Positions 9,349 to 18,894 are shown, counted from the stretch's first letter. The stretch: 64,000 bases of DNA from Salinicola lusitanus (GCF_003206045.1 NZ_PZJM01000009.1:62001-126000), one strand, 5' to 3'. Numbers and translations are program-made. The notes: generated by a model not told the origin, from the letters alone.

Positions 9349-10164
9349 ATGAGGCATTCCCGCTTCGACACCCGGCTCGGCCTGACCGCCACGCTCGCCG
9401 TCGCCGCCCTCCTGATCGGCCCGGTGCTGCTGTCGGTCACCGCCGGGGTGACGAGGAACTATTTCGTCGGCCTCTCCAGCGGGCTGACGCTGGACTGGAT
9501 CGTTCAGGTCTGGGATCTCTACGCCGACACGATCTGGCGCTCCTATGGCGTGGCACTGGCCACCCTCGCCATCACCACCATCATCGGCGTACCCGCCGCC
9601 TGGGTGCTGACGCTGTTTCCCGGCCGGCTCTCACGCCTGCTGGAGGAGCTGCTGACCCTGCCGGTGGCCGTCCCCGGGCTCGCCACCGCGCTGGCCCTGA
9701 TCGTCTCCTGGGGCAGCGTCGGCTGGTTGCGCAGCAGCGTGGCGTTCATCGTCATCGGCCATGTGCTGTTCACGCTGCCGTTCATGGTGCGCGCCGTGCG
9801 CGCCGGGATGCAGGGGGCCGACCTGGTGGTGCTGGACGAAGCTGCCGCGACCCTCGGTGCCAGTCGCCGCCGGCGCTTCTTCGACATCATCGTGCCTGCC
9901 GCCAGAAGCGGCATCGTCACCGGCGCGCTGACCGTGGTGACGCTCTCCATCGGCGAGTTCAACCTGACCTGGCTGCTGCATACGCCGCTGACCAAGACGT
10001 TGCCGGTGGGGCTGGCCGACAGCTACGCCTCGATGCGACTCGAGGTCGCCTCCGCCTACACCCTCGTCTTCCTGCTGATGCTGCTGCCGCTGATGGTCGG
10101 GCTGCAGTGGATCGCCGCCCGCTCGACGCGCCACGGCGGCCTCGGTCTTGGCGCATCGACATGA
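9349..10164 (+). CDS. ABC transporter permease 2
   Basis: 271-residue partner permease. Its EAA loop reads DEAAATLGASRRRRFFDIIVP. A strongly hydrophobic N-terminal segment is followed by five further membrane segments. It follows permease 1 by 21 bp and precedes the ATPase by 30 bp on the same strand. Family membership is clear; the substrate is inferred only from the neighbours. Confidence 0.92.
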   Translation: MRHSRFDTRLGLTATLAVAALLIGPVLLSVTAGVTRNYFVGLSSGLTLDWIVQVWDLYADTIWRSYGVALATLAITTIIGVPAAWVLTLFPGRLSRLLEELLTLPVAVPGLATALALIVSWGSVGWLRSSVAFIVIGHVLFTLPFMVRAVRAGMQGADLVVLDEAAATLGASRRRRFFDIIVPAARSGIVTGALTVVTLSIGEFNLTWLLHTPLTKTLPVGLADSYASMRLEVASAYTLVFLLMLLPLMVGLQWIAARSTRHGGLGLGAST

Positions 10165-10194
10165 CTTCATCACGTACATGAGCGACTCAACGAC

Positions 10195-11178
10195 ATGACA
10201 CACCCGCTGACCATCAGGCTCGACAACTGCGCCAAGACCTGGCCCGACGGCACCCGCGCCCTGGCGCCGCTGAACCTGTCGATCGACGCCGGCGAGACGC
10301 TGGCGCTGCTCGGCCCCTCGGGCTGCGGCAAGACCACCCTGCTGCGCATGATCTGCGGACTGGAGAGCGCCGACGAGGGTGGCCGGATTCGCTTCGGCGA
10401 CGACGACGTCACCCAGGTAGCGCCGGAAGCGCGCGGCGTGGGGGTGGTATTCCAGGGCTACGCGCTGTTCCCCAACATGAACGTCGCCGGCAATGTCGGC
10501 TACGGTCTGAAGATTCGTGGCGTGGATGCCGCCAGCCGGCGCCGACGCGTGGCGGAAATGCTCGAACTGGTCGAGCTGGGAGCGCTGGCGGAGCGGCGTA
10601 TCGATCAGCTCTCCGGGGGGCAGCGTCAGCGCGTGGCGCTGGCCCGGGCGATCGCCATCGAGCCCCGCGTGCTGCTGCTCGACGAACCGTTGACCGCACT
10701 CGATGCCCGCCTGCGCCAGCAGTTGCGGGTGGATCTCGCCAAGCTGCTCAAGACGCTCGGCATCACTTGCGTCATCGTCACCCACGACCAGGAGGAGGCG
10801 ATGATGCTGGGTGACCGGGTCGCGGTGATGTCCGCCGGCCGCCTGGAGCAGTTGGGCGCGCCGGAGACCCTCTACCGCGATCCCGCCTCGCCCTTCGTCG
10901 CCGATTTCCTCGGCACCCTGTGCCGGCTGGAGGGCGGCGAGGTGGCCACCCGCCATGGCGTCGCAGCGCTGACCTTCCGTCCGCACGAGGTCGAACTCGC
11001 GCCCCCCGGCCGGGGATTGCCCGCCCGCGTCCAGGCACGCTTCTTCCTCGGCAGCCATATCCGCTTCGAACTGACGCTCGCCGACGGCCAGCGCTTCACC
11101 GCCCTGGCCGCGCCAGACGCCATCTGGCAGCCGGGCGATACCGTCTCCGCTCTCATAGAGCAGGCCCGCGTGGCCTGA
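10195..11178 (+). CDS. ABC transporter ATP-binding protein
   Basis: 327-residue ATPase of the MalK/PotA type that powers the importer. Walker A GPSGCGKTT (residues 40-48), the ABC signature LSGGQRQRVALARA, Walker B VLLLDEPLTALD and the switch histidine in VTHDQEEAM are all intact. A C-terminal TOBE-like regulatory domain of about 80 residues follows (FRPHEVELAPPG...). Fourth gene of the operon, 24 bp before the phosphodiesterase. Confidence 0.95.
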   Translation: MTHPLTIRLDNCAKTWPDGTRALAPLNLSIDAGETLALLGPSGCGKTTLLRMICGLESADEGGRIRFGDDDVTQVAPEARGVGVVFQGYALFPNMNVAGNVGYGLKIRGVDAASRRRRVAEMLELVELGALAERRIDQLSGGQRQRVALARAIAIEPRVLLLDEPLTALDARLRQQLRVDLAKLLKTLGITCVIVTHDQEEAMMLGDRVAVMSAGRLEQLGAPETLYRDPASPFVADFLGTLCRLEGGEVATRHGVAALTFRPHEVELAPPGRGLPARVQARFFLGSHIRFELTLADGQRFTALAAPDAIWQPGDTVSALIEQARVA

Positions 11179-11202
11179 ATCCGGACAACCTGGAACCTCT
11201 GC

Positions 11203-12018
11203 ATGCTGATCGCACAACTCACCGACCTGCACATTCGTCGTCCCGGCCAGAAGGCCTATCGGGTGGTCGAAACCGACCGCTATCTCCCCCCGGCAGTGGC
11301 AGCGCTCAACGCGCTCGCCCCCCGGCCCGACGTGGTGCTGATTACCGGCGATGCCACCGATTTCGGCCGCCCGGAGGAGTACGCCACGCTGGCCGAGCAG
11401 CTCCAGCCGCTGGAGATCCCGTGGTACCTGATTCCCGGCAACCACGACGATCGCCAGGCGATGCGCGACGCCTTTCCCGATCACGACTATCTCGGCGGCG
11501 GCGCGTTCATTCAGTACACCGTCGAACGCTTCCCGCTAAGGCTGCTGGCACTGGACACCCTGGTGCCGGGCGAGAGTCGCGGCGAGCTCTGCGCCGAGCG
11601 GCTCGAATGGCTCGCCGCGCGGCTGGCCGAACAGCCCGAGCGCCCGACCCTGATCTTCATGCATCATCCGCCATTCGCCACCGGCATCGCGCACATGGAC
11701 GCCATCGGCCTGGCCGGCGCTGCCGAGATGGCCGCGATCGTGGCCGATTACCCCAATGTGGAGCGCATTATCTGCGGCCATGTGCATCGCACGATCTTCC
11801 AGCGCTTCGCCGGCACCATCGCCAGCTGCTGTCCCAGCACCGCCCATCAGGTCGCCCTCGACCTGCGCGAGGACGGCCCCTCCGCCTTCGTCATGGAACC
11901 GCCGGGATACCAGCTCCACCTCTGGCGCGCCAATGAACTGATCACCCACCACGGCGTGATCGGCGACCATGCCGGGCCCTATCCGTTTCACGAGGCGGGC
12001 GGGCTGATCGACGAGTGA
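11203..12018 (+). CDS. GpdQ-like cytoplasmic glycerophosphodiesterase
   Basis: 271-residue calcineurin-like metallophosphoesterase of the class III cyclic-nucleotide phosphodiesterase/GpdQ group. Metal ligands are seen in LTDLHI (D8, H10), TGDATD, IPGNHDD, FMHHPP and CGHVHR. Length, the HQV segment after the last metal histidine, and the C-terminal AGPYPFHE resemble Enterobacter GpdQ (AGPWLYDE), which hydrolyses glycerol-3-phosphodiesters. No signal peptide, so it acts in the cytosol on the imported substrate. It is the last gene of the LacI-ABC operon. A broken copy of its 3' third plus its terminator lies at 18895-19260. cAMP phosphodiesterase activity is an alternative. Confidence 0.82.
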   Translation: MLIAQLTDLHIRRPGQKAYRVVETDRYLPPAVAALNALAPRPDVVLITGDATDFGRPEEYATLAEQLQPLEIPWYLIPGNHDDRQAMRDAFPDHDYLGGGAFIQYTVERFPLRLLALDTLVPGESRGELCAERLEWLAARLAEQPERPTLIFMHHPPFATGIAHMDAIGLAGAAEMAAIVADYPNVERIICGHVHRTIFQRFAGTIASCCPSTAHQVALDLREDGPSAFVMEPPGYQLHLWRANELITHHGVIGDHAGPYPFHEAGGLIDE

Positions 12019-12041
12019 AGCACCGGTGGCGCAAAGGTCTT

Positions 12042-12053
12042 CCCCGCGCGGGG
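12042..12053 (+). terminator. GC hairpin after the ABC/GpdQ operon
   Basis: CCCC-GCGC-GGGG lies 24 bases after the stop codon of the phosphodiesterase. No long T-run follows, so its strength is uncertain. A slightly changed version of the same tail is copied along with the gene fragment near 19240-19256. Confidence 0.4.
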
Positions 12054-12203
12054 GTGCCCTCCGCTGTCGTCACTGGTACGCCACGCCCGGCCATCCCGCC
12101 AGCCGCCCCAGCGATCGACTGCAGGGGCACTGGATAGACCACCGTGCACCGACCCCGCACCTGGGCCTGCCCCTCTCGTCTCCGCGGCAACGGACCAGGC
12201 GGC

Positions 12204-14255
12204 CTACGAAGAGGCGAGCCCGCGGGGCAGCATCATCGGTGCGCGGGTTTCCAGCCATTCGCGCCGGCAGGCCAGCAGGGGGCCGGCATGACCTTCAGGC
12301 ACGTCGATGCAGTGACATCCATCGCCAAGCAGCAACCATCCCGAGCTGGAGGGTAAACCCTGGCGGCCGGGCGCCCCCACCAGAATCAGCTTTTCACTCG
12401 CCGCTTCCAGCGCCAGCGTGTCGCCGGCACTGGCGGCGCCGATCCCGATGTCATCATCCTGCAGCACCAGGCCGAGGTTGCGATACACCTCCCCCGCCGG
12501 CGTTGGATTGAGCAACCGGTCACAGAGCCCAGTACGCGGAAAATAGCCGCGGTCGAGACTGTTGAAGGTGTCGAGAAACAGATCCTGATCCCGCCAGGCG
12601 CACGCTGCGATGACAGCCTCGGCCACGCGGGCGGCGATCAGTGCGTCGTCATCGATGACTTCCGACGGAATTTCGGACGCGAGGCGCACGTTGACGTTGA
12701 CCCCGATGCCCAGCTCGCGCGCCCTGCGGCCCAATCGCTCGACCGCGCCGATCACCCCTTCGCGCACCGGCACGGTGAAGACGAAGGCGTCGATCAAACC
12801 GGCAGCGTCAGAAGTCCGGCTGAAATCCGCGATCTCCTCCCACCGGGATTCGCTGAATCCGTAACTCACGTAGTGGGCGAACTGACTGCCCACCGTGTCG
12901 CCATCCGCGGAGCTGGTAATGCAGGCAAGGGCCAACCTGACCGGCAGCGTCGCCCGCCGCGCCGCGATCGCCGCCAGCAGCGCGTGTCGCTCCTGCCACG
13001 GCGCAATGATTTCGAAGGTGGCGATCTGCGCGGCATGGCGCTCGACCAGCGACAGCGTCGCTTCGCCAGGGATCCCGAACTGGAAGGCGGTGATCTCGAT
13101 GCCGAGTTCGCAGAGCAGCTCGAGACGCTCCCGATAGCTCGGGTCGTCGAAATCCCTGAGCGGCACCCTCACCTTGCGGACACCGAAGTCGACCAGGTTG
13201 AAAAGCGTGTAGTCGTTGCGCGCCTCCTTGCGCAAAAATTCATCCATCGGCCCGTTGAACGGCAGTTTGACCACTTCCGCCCAATCGTGACGCAGGTTGA
13301 CACCGAGACGATTGCCCCTCCAGCCGACCGGCGGTATCTGGCGCATGGCGCGATGTTCAGCCGAACTGCCGGCGGTGGCTCCCCGCGTCTCGAGCTCCAG
13401 TCCGAGCGTGCGAGCGGTGTGAACGACGACCGCATCCTCGAACACGTCGATGACGAGAAAGCCCAGCTTGGCCGCATCGTCACGGCCGAGTTCGGCGGCA
13501 GGTGCCTGGCGAAAGAACTCCGCGTAGTCCTGGCGCACGAACGACGTCGAGGGCAGCACGTAGAAATCGGTCCCGCCCACGCGGTTGTGAAAGAAGTTAT
13601 GCACGTGGCCCGAAAAGACCGCCGAGACGTTGGCCTGGGCGATCAACCCCATGAGCCACGAGCGCGCCGGCTCGTCGAGGTTGTCATAGTTCGAGGGCTC
13701 ATCCGGCGCGAGGATATGGGTCGGGTAGTGGGTGAAGACGAAGGTGCGTCCGGCAAACGGCCGGGCAAGCTCCGCTTCGAGCCACGCTTTCTGGACCTGC
13801 TCGCGCTCGAGGCCCGAATTCAACAACTCGACGTTCAACAATACGAAGCGGCAGCCCCCGTGTTCGAACGCCTGCCAATCCTCGCCGAAGTTGGCCCGAA
13901 ATTTCTCGATGCTCTCGGCGTCGACCGGTGCCGCTGGCAGCCCCGGCATGGGTTTGTCGCCGATGTCATGGTTACCGGGAATGACATGTAGCGGCGCGTC
14001 GAGTCCGGCGAGGATCTCCTTGGCCTCGCTGATGGCATCTTCGTAGCTCGACAGCGACGGCAGCGGATGGACGACATCCCCCAGGTGCAACACGAAAGCC
14101 GGCGCTGCCCGATTGATCAGTTCGACGGCGTAGCGCGCCCGCGCATTGGCCCTGGCATTGACCGGCCAGGGCGAGGAGTCGTCGATGACGCTGGGGCGTA
14201 CATGGGTGTCGGAGACCACCACGTAGCGAAACAGGAATCGGGAGTCGTTATTCAT
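12204..14255 (-). CDS. Two-domain metallophosphoesterase with unrecognised C-terminal domain
   Basis: 683 residues. Residues 1 to about 290 form a calcineurin-like phosphoesterase: VSDTHV (D16, H18), LHLGDVVH, IPGNHDIGD, FTHYPTH and SGHVHNFFHN. The remaining 380 or so residues match no family I recognise; they look alpha/beta and possibly barrel-like, and end with FLDTFNSLDRGYFPRTGL and NPTPAG. No signal peptide, so it is probably cytosolic. Its first bases overlap the 3' end of tctA by 8 bp, so it is the fourth gene of the TTT operon and very likely acts on the imported compound. The long C-terminal part makes it about 2.5 times the size of GpdQ-type enzymes. The hydrolase call is firm; the substrate is not. 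Confidence 0.75.
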   Translation of the reverse strand: MNNDSRFLFRYVVVSDTHVRPSVIDDSSPWPVNARANARARYAVELINRAAPAFVLHLGDVVHPLPSLSSYEDAISEAKEILAGLDAPLHVIPGNHDIGDKPMPGLPAAPVDAESIEKFRANFGEDWQAFEHGGCRFVLLNVELLNSGLEREQVQKAWLEAELARPFAGRTFVFTHYPTHILAPDEPSNYDNLDEPARSWLMGLIAQANVSAVFSGHVHNFFHNRVGGTDFYVLPSTSFVRQDYAEFFRQAPAAELGRDDAAKLGFLVIDVFEDAVVVHTARTLGLELETRGATAGSSAEHRAMRQIPPVGWRGNRLGVNLRHDWAEVVKLPFNGPMDEFLRKEARNDYTLFNLVDFGVRKVRVPLRDFDDPSYRERLELLCELGIEITAFQFGIPGEATLSLVERHAAQIATFEIIAPWQERHALLAAIAARRATLPVRLALACITSSADGDTVGSQFAHYVSYGFSESRWEEIADFSRTSDAAGLIDAFVFTVPVREGVIGAVERLGRRARELGIGVNVNVRLASEIPSEVIDDDALIAARVAEAVIAACAWRDQDLFLDTFNSLDRGYFPRTGLCDRLLNPTPAGEVYRNLGLVLQDDDIGIGAASAGDTLALEAASEKLILVGAPGRQGLPSSSGWLLLGDGCHCIDVPEGHAGPLLACRREWLETRAPMMLPRGLASS

Positions 14256-15849
14256 CGAGGGCGTCCTTGACGGTGGAGGATGGCGTGGATTCAGAGGATC
14301 GGTCGCGCCTGACGGCCTGCCACCGGCTCCTGACGATCGAGACGATGGCGATCAGCGTCAGTGCGTAGAAAATCAGCGAGATGGGGCTACTGAAGAGCAC
14401 GGAGATATCGCCGCCCGAGGCGGCCAGCGAACGGCGCAGCCCCTTCTCGAGCATTGGCCCCAGGATGAAGGCGATGACGAACGGCACCACCGGCAGCCCG
14501 ACGCGGGCAAAGATCACGCCGACCACGCCGAAGATCAGCATGGTGGCGATGTCGAACAGGTGGTTGTTGCTCGCGTAGGCCCCCAGCACACAGAGCACGA
14601 AGATCATCGGGAAGACATAGCCGGTAGGCACGCGCGTGACGTAGCGCCCGATACGAATGAACACCAGGCCGACGAGCCTGAGCGCGATATCGCAGACCAG
14701 TAGCGCCACGAAGAGCCCGTAGACCAGATCGGCATGCAGGGCGAAAAACATCGGCCCCGGCTGCAGATTGAAGACCAGCAGCGCACCCAGCATGATCGCG
14801 GTGACCACGTCGCCCGGGATACCGAGCGTCAAAAGTGGCGCCAGCGTGGCGCCGTTGACGCCGTTGTTGCCGGATTCAGAGGCCGCGATGCCCTCGAGCG
14901 ACCCCTTGCCGAACAGGTGGGCCTTCTTGCTGCGACGCTTGGCCTGCTCGTAGCTCACGAAGGCCGCGGGCGTCGCGCCGAGGCCGGGAATGACGCCGAG
15001 TGCGAGACCGATCACGCCGCCGCGCAGCATATGCGGCAGGGATTCGAAGAACTCGCGTTTGGTCAGCCGGTCGTTCGCGACGGTCGCACCGCCGTCGGCC
15101 AGGGTGATCGGTCCTGTCGCCATGCGGCTGCGACGGTACTGACGCACGAACTCGGGAATGGCGAACAGCCCGATCAACAACGGCACGAAGCCGACGCCAC
15201 TCAGCAACTCGATCGAACCGAAATCGAAGCGCCCCGAGCCTTCCACCGGATCCATGCCGATGGTCGAAAGCAGAAACCCCATGATGCCGGCGATGATCCC
15301 GAGCACGATAGAGCGCCCCGCAACGCTGCCGACGATGGTGATGGCGAAGCAGATCAGTGCGAAGTACTCCGGCGACTTGAAATAGATCGTCACCTTGGCC
15401 AGCAGCGGAAACAGCAGAATCACCAGGCAGGTACTGGTGAGGTCGCCGACCATCGACGACACGTTGGCCATCTGGAGTGCCTTGCCGGCCATCCCTTTCT
15501 GGGTCAGTGCGTAGCCATCTACCGTGGTACAGGCCGCCGCCGGCGTACCGGGCGTATTGAACAGGATCGCCGAAATCGAGCCACCGTAGATCGCGCCGAC
15601 ATAGACCGCCGACAGCAGCGTGAGCCCGGTGAGCGGCTCCATGCCGTAGCTGAACGGCATGACCAGCGCGACGGCCAGCGTAATGCTCAAACCCGGCAGT
15701 GCCCCGAAGAAACAGCCGATGGTGACCCCGCCGAACACCGCCAGCAGGTTGTTCCAGCTCATGAACAGGTGTGCACCGGCCCACAGCCCATGGGCGATGT
15801 CGAGCAGGTAGCTCGCCACTGCCACGGGTAAATGCAAAATCGTCTCCAT
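14248..15849 (-). CDS. tctA: TTT transporter large membrane subunit TctA (system 1)
   Basis: 533-residue large permease of a tripartite tricarboxylate transporter, about 12 membrane segments. Diagnostic motifs: GALPGLSITLAVALVMPF near the N terminus, the inverted-repeat partner GVIPGLGATPAAFVSYEQAKR, and SESGNNGVNGATLAPLLTLGIPGD. A charged tail of about 30 residues extends the C terminus beyond the usual length near 500. Works with TctB and the periplasmic TctC encoded upstream. TTT systems carry carboxylates, not only citrate; here the coupled phosphoesterase hints at an unusual ligand. Confidence 0.95.
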   Translation of the reverse strand: METILHLPVAVASYLLDIAHGLWAGAHLFMSWNNLLAVFGGVTIGCFFGALPGLSITLAVALVMPFSYGMEPLTGLTLLSAVYVGAIYGGSISAILFNTPGTPAAACTTVDGYALTQKGMAGKALQMANVSSMVGDLTSTCLVILLFPLLAKVTIYFKSPEYFALICFAITIVGSVAGRSIVLGIIAGIMGFLLSTIGMDPVEGSGRFDFGSIELLSGVGFVPLLIGLFAIPEFVRQYRRSRMATGPITLADGGATVANDRLTKREFFESLPHMLRGGVIGLALGVIPGLGATPAAFVSYEQAKRRSKKAHLFGKGSLEGIAASESGNNGVNGATLAPLLTLGIPGDVVTAIMLGALLVFNLQPGPMFFALHADLVYGLFVALLVCDIALRLVGLVFIRIGRYVTRVPTGYVFPMIFVLCVLGAYASNNHLFDIATMLIFGVVGVIFARVGLPVVPFVIAFILGPMLEKGLRRSLAASGGDISVLFSSPISLIFYALTLIAIVSIVRSRWQAVRRDRSSESTPSSTVKDALDE

Positions 15850-15862
15850 ATCGAGTTCCTTG

Positions 15863-16342
15863 CTATGGGAGCAGGTCGAAAAGCGCGCCGGTGGGAAGCG
15901 ATACGGAAGCCACCACCACGAACAGCAGATAGAAGAGCGCGATGGTGATCACGGTAACGCCGCCGATTCGCCACAGGCCGGGCATGCGGAAACGCCACAT
16001 CAGCCACGCTATGAGCAGACCGCAGGTCGGCAGTACGCCGAGCCAGTAAACCGCCGGATAGACCAGCAGCAGCGTGACGACGACCGCGAGCTCGCGCCGC
16101 CAGCGCGACCCCGTCGTCACCTCCGGGTCAGGCGCCAGCGAAAGCCACAGCACCTGGACCAGGCGCAGCGCGGCAAGCCCGGCGAGCATCAGGGTGAGAA
16201 TTTGCGGGAAGAATCGCGGGCCAGGGCCGGCGCCACCGCCGAAAACCGCAATGTGCTGGGGAATCAGCCAGAACCAGAGCAGCAGACAGCCCGCCAGCAG
16301 GCAGAGCGGCAGCCACAGCTCGGACGTATGGACCTTGCGCAT
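15863..16342 (-). CDS. tctB: TTT transporter small membrane subunit TctB (system 1)
   Basis: 159-residue small membrane subunit with four hydrophobic segments, typical of TctB. A glycine-rich loop GGGAGPGPRFFP follows the first segment, as is usual for the family. It starts 132 bp after the tctC stop and ends 13 bp before tctA. It stabilises or couples the large subunit. Confidence 0.85.
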   Translation of the reverse strand: MRKVHTSELWLPLCLLAGCLLLWFWLIPQHIAVFGGGAGPGPRFFPQILTLMLAGLAALRLVQVLWLSLAPDPEVTTGSRWRRELAVVVTLLLVYPAVYWLGVLPTCGLLIAWLMWRFRMPGLWRIGGVTVITIALFYLLFVVVASVSLPTGALFDLLP

Positions 16343-16474
16343 GGGAATGTCCTGGGAGGGTGTCCGTCGTCACGGCGCCATCGTCACCGCGGCGCTGTCG
16401 AATTCGCAGGCGCGCGGCCGAGGCGTGTCGAATCGACACCACCGTCGGCCGGCCACCGGAGGGGTATCAGCGGA

Positions 16475-17482
16475 TCAGTGCGTCAGCCCCAGGCTGTCGC
16501 CAATGGCGCGATAGCGCTCGAAGTCCTGCTTTGCGAATTCGGTGAAGTCCGCCCCATTCAGGTAGGCCGGGTCATCACCGAGCTGACGGGTTGCCTCGAG
16601 CCAGGCGTCCGACCGGGTGAGCTCGGCGAGCGCCCGATTCCAGCTATCGACGACGTCCTGGGGCAGGTCTTTCGGACCGGCGACGCCGCGCCAACCGACA
16701 ATGGAGACATCGGGCAGCCCCAGTTCGGTGTAGGTCGGCACGTCCGGCAGCGCGTCGATACGCTCGGGCGTCGTCACCGCCAACGCCTTGACCTGGTCGC
16801 CCTGAATGGCGGAGGCCACGGACGGCAGGTTGGCCTGCACGAAATCCACCTCGCCCTGCATCAGCGCGAGCATGGCCGCCGGGTCCGAGTCGTAGTGCAC
16901 CGGCGTTGCGGCCTCGGTCGGAATGTCCAGCGCCTGGTAGAGCAGAATCGGGCCGAGATGCGTCACCTGCCCTACCCCCGCCGTGCCGTAGCGCAGCTTG
17001 CCCTGCCGGGTCTCGAGCGCCTGCTGGAACTCGGCGAAATCGGCATAGGTGCCGTTACGCACGATCAGCACGTTGGGGTTGATCTGCGTGCGTCCGAGGT
17101 AGGTCACGTCGTCGTAGTGGTACGGGAGATCCGGGTTGAGCGCCGGGCGGAGGACATTGGAGCCAATCGCCGCCATCAGTAGCGTGTAACCGTCGGCAGC
17201 GCTGTCGATCACCTGCTTGGTGCCCACCGCACCGCCGGCACCGGGCACGTTGATCACCGCAATGTCGGCGCCGATGATCGGCGGCAGCTCCTTGGCCAGC
17301 ACCCGGGCAGCGAGATCGGTCGAGCCGCCGGGGCCGAAAGGCACCACCAGGCGGATCGGTTGGGAGGGGTAATCGCCATCGGCTCGCGCCGGGCCGGCAG
17401 CCGCCATGGTCAACGTCGACAGTACCGCTAGGCCGACGGCCAGCCCCTTGAGAGGGCGAGAGAGATTCGCTACAAAAGTCAT
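16475..17482 (-). CDS. tctC: TTT periplasmic solute-binding protein TctC (system 1)
   Basis: 335-residue TctC/Bug-family binding protein with an N-terminal signal ending near GPARADG. Family motifs: PIRLVVPFGPGGSTDLAARVLA, INVPGAGGAVGT, DGYTLLM and GWRGVAGPKDLP. A clear GGAAGGG ribosome-binding site precedes the ATG. It captures the ligand in the periplasm for TctAB. First gene of the operon tctC-tctB-tctA-phosphoesterase, 101 bp after the ROK regulator gene. Confidence 0.92.
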   Translation of the reverse strand: MTFVANLSRPLKGLAVGLAVLSTLTMAAAGPARADGDYPSQPIRLVVPFGPGGSTDLAARVLAKELPPIIGADIAVINVPGAGGAVGTKQVIDSAADGYTLLMAAIGSNVLRPALNPDLPYHYDDVTYLGRTQINPNVLIVRNGTYADFAEFQQALETRQGKLRYGTAGVGQVTHLGPILLYQALDIPTEAATPVHYDSDPAAMLALMQGEVDFVQANLPSVASAIQGDQVKALAVTTPERIDALPDVPTYTELGLPDVSIVGWRGVAGPKDLPQDVVDSWNRALAELTRSDAWLEATRQLGDDPAYLNGADFTEFAKQDFERYRAIGDSLGLTH

Positions 17483-17583
17483 GGTGTTTCCCTTCCTATT
17501 GGTGTTGTTGGATTTAGGAAAAACGCTGTTTTTGTCATTGCTGTGCGGCTTTCAGCCGTGATCCTTCACGCTCCCGTGCTAGC

Positions 17584-18750
17584 TCATGCCTGCATCTCGG
17601 CCAGAAAGACCTGGCGATGCAACGCCAGTCGGGCGGCAGCGTCCTCCAATCGGGTAGAGACGACCGTCAGCTCGCCGTCCCAGCCGAAAGGATCCCGCTC
17701 GTTGGGGCTCAAGGCCTGGCGAACCCCCTGTTGATAACTTTCCATCTGCGCGACCGGCCCTGACAGCGCGATACGCTCGGGCGAGGCGATGACGATGCTC
17801 GACTTCAAGGCCTCGCCGAGCTGTTCGCCGGCGCGCTCGAGTTCATACGCGATCGTGGAATCGCTCGCCGCGCACGCAAGGACCTCGAACAGTCGGCTGG
17901 CCAGCGCGGGAGAGTGCTGCTGGGGCCGCTCGTAGCCCTCGGCACTGCCCAGGCGTCGCAGTACGGCGTACCCCGACGCCACGGTGTTGAGGCACCCCCG
18001 TCGACCACAGTTGCAAAGCGCCTCGACGCCCGCCACCGGCATATGTCCCATCGAGGCCAGCGTCTGCGAGCGCGCGCGAACCACCTTGCCATCGACGATC
18101 AGGCTGGAGCCGATACCCAGCGCCACCGACACCAGCAGCGACGAGCGCGTTCCCGCCGCCGCCCCGAAAGCGCACTCCGTCGAGTTGAGTGCGTTCTGCA
18201 TCGTCTCGACGAACACCGGCGGGCCGAGCGACGCCTCCAGCCACTCGGCAACCGGGATCTGGAACCAGCCGATGTCCGGTGAGCTCTCTACCCGCCTGCC
18301 CGTGGGGTCGACCTGCCCCGCGCAGGCCACCCCCGTCGCGACCACCTGGTCGAGCGCGATACCGCACTCACTCAGCGCTTCCCTGGCAGCCGTGGCCAGC
18401 GCGCTCAAGGAGGCCCTGGGGTCCGGGCTCCAGGAGCGCGAAACTTCACGCCGCGCGAGGACCGTCCCGGTCAGGTTGGCGACTGCCACCGTCTGCTGAT
18501 AGGCATTGATCGCGATACCAATCACGAAATGTTCATCGGCACACAGATGCAGTTCGATGGCGCGCCGGCCGGGTTGGCGCTTCTCGATCAGCGCCTCGCC
18601 CTCGCGCAGATAGCGCGCGTCGATCAACTGCTGCGTCAGCCGGGTCACCGTCGAGGGGTTGATCCCGACGTTCGCCGCCAGTTGGCTTCGCGGCATCGGC
18701 CCGCGTAGCAGCAGTTCGGTCAGTAGCCTGCGAATTTGGAGGGTCAGCAT
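17584..18750 (-). CDS. ROK-family transcriptional regulator
   Basis: 388-residue NagC/XylR-type ROK repressor. A winged helix-turn-helix occupies the first 70 residues (LRGPMPRSQLAANVGINPSTVTRLTQQLID), then a ROK domain with the zinc-binding cysteine motif CNCGRRGCLN (the usual final Glu is Asn here). It sits directly upstream of tctC on the same strand; a perfect 11-bp-arm inverted repeat precedes it. It probably senses a sugar-like breakdown product and represses itself and the TTT operon. Between its stop and tctC there is a small GCCG-type hairpin but no strong terminator. Confidence 0.9.
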   Translation of the reverse strand: MLTLQIRRLLTELLLRGPMPRSQLAANVGINPSTVTRLTQQLIDARYLREGEALIEKRQPGRRAIELHLCADEHFVIGIAINAYQQTVAVANLTGTVLARREVSRSWSPDPRASLSALATAAREALSECGIALDQVVATGVACAGQVDPTGRRVESSPDIGWFQIPVAEWLEASLGPPVFVETMQNALNSTECAFGAAAGTRSSLLVSVALGIGSSLIVDGKVVRARSQTLASMGHMPVAGVEALCNCGRRGCLNTVASGYAVLRRLGSAEGYERPQQHSPALASRLFEVLACAASDSTIAYELERAGEQLGEALKSSIVIASPERIALSGPVAQMESYQQGVRQALSPNERDPFGWDGELTVVSTRLEDAAARLALHRQVFLAEMQA

Positions 18751-18763
18751 TCACGCCTCTTGA

Positions 18764-18788
18764 TTAATTGCTTTATCAAAGCAATTAA
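18764..18788. promoter_or_regulatory. Perfect 11-bp inverted repeat, likely ROK operator
   Basis: Arms TTAATTGCTTT and AAAGCAATTAA separated by ATC, 14 bp before the ROK gene start. AT-rich symmetric sites with TTT/AAA flanks are typical of NagC/Mlc-type regulators. Likely autoregulatory. Confidence 0.6.
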
Positions 18789-18894
18789 ATAATCAGACTA
18801 ACGTCGAAGAGAGTCAACAGGGTTTGGCGAGATTGTGCGATGGACTGCGGTAAACGCAGCGGGAGGGAGGACGGCAGGGGAGTGGCGAGCACCT

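Noticed and set aside
14248-17482. Naming TTT system 1 a citrate transporter
   Set aside because: TTT families move many carboxylates; no citrate-specific residues or regulators are visible, and the operon carries a phosphoesterase.
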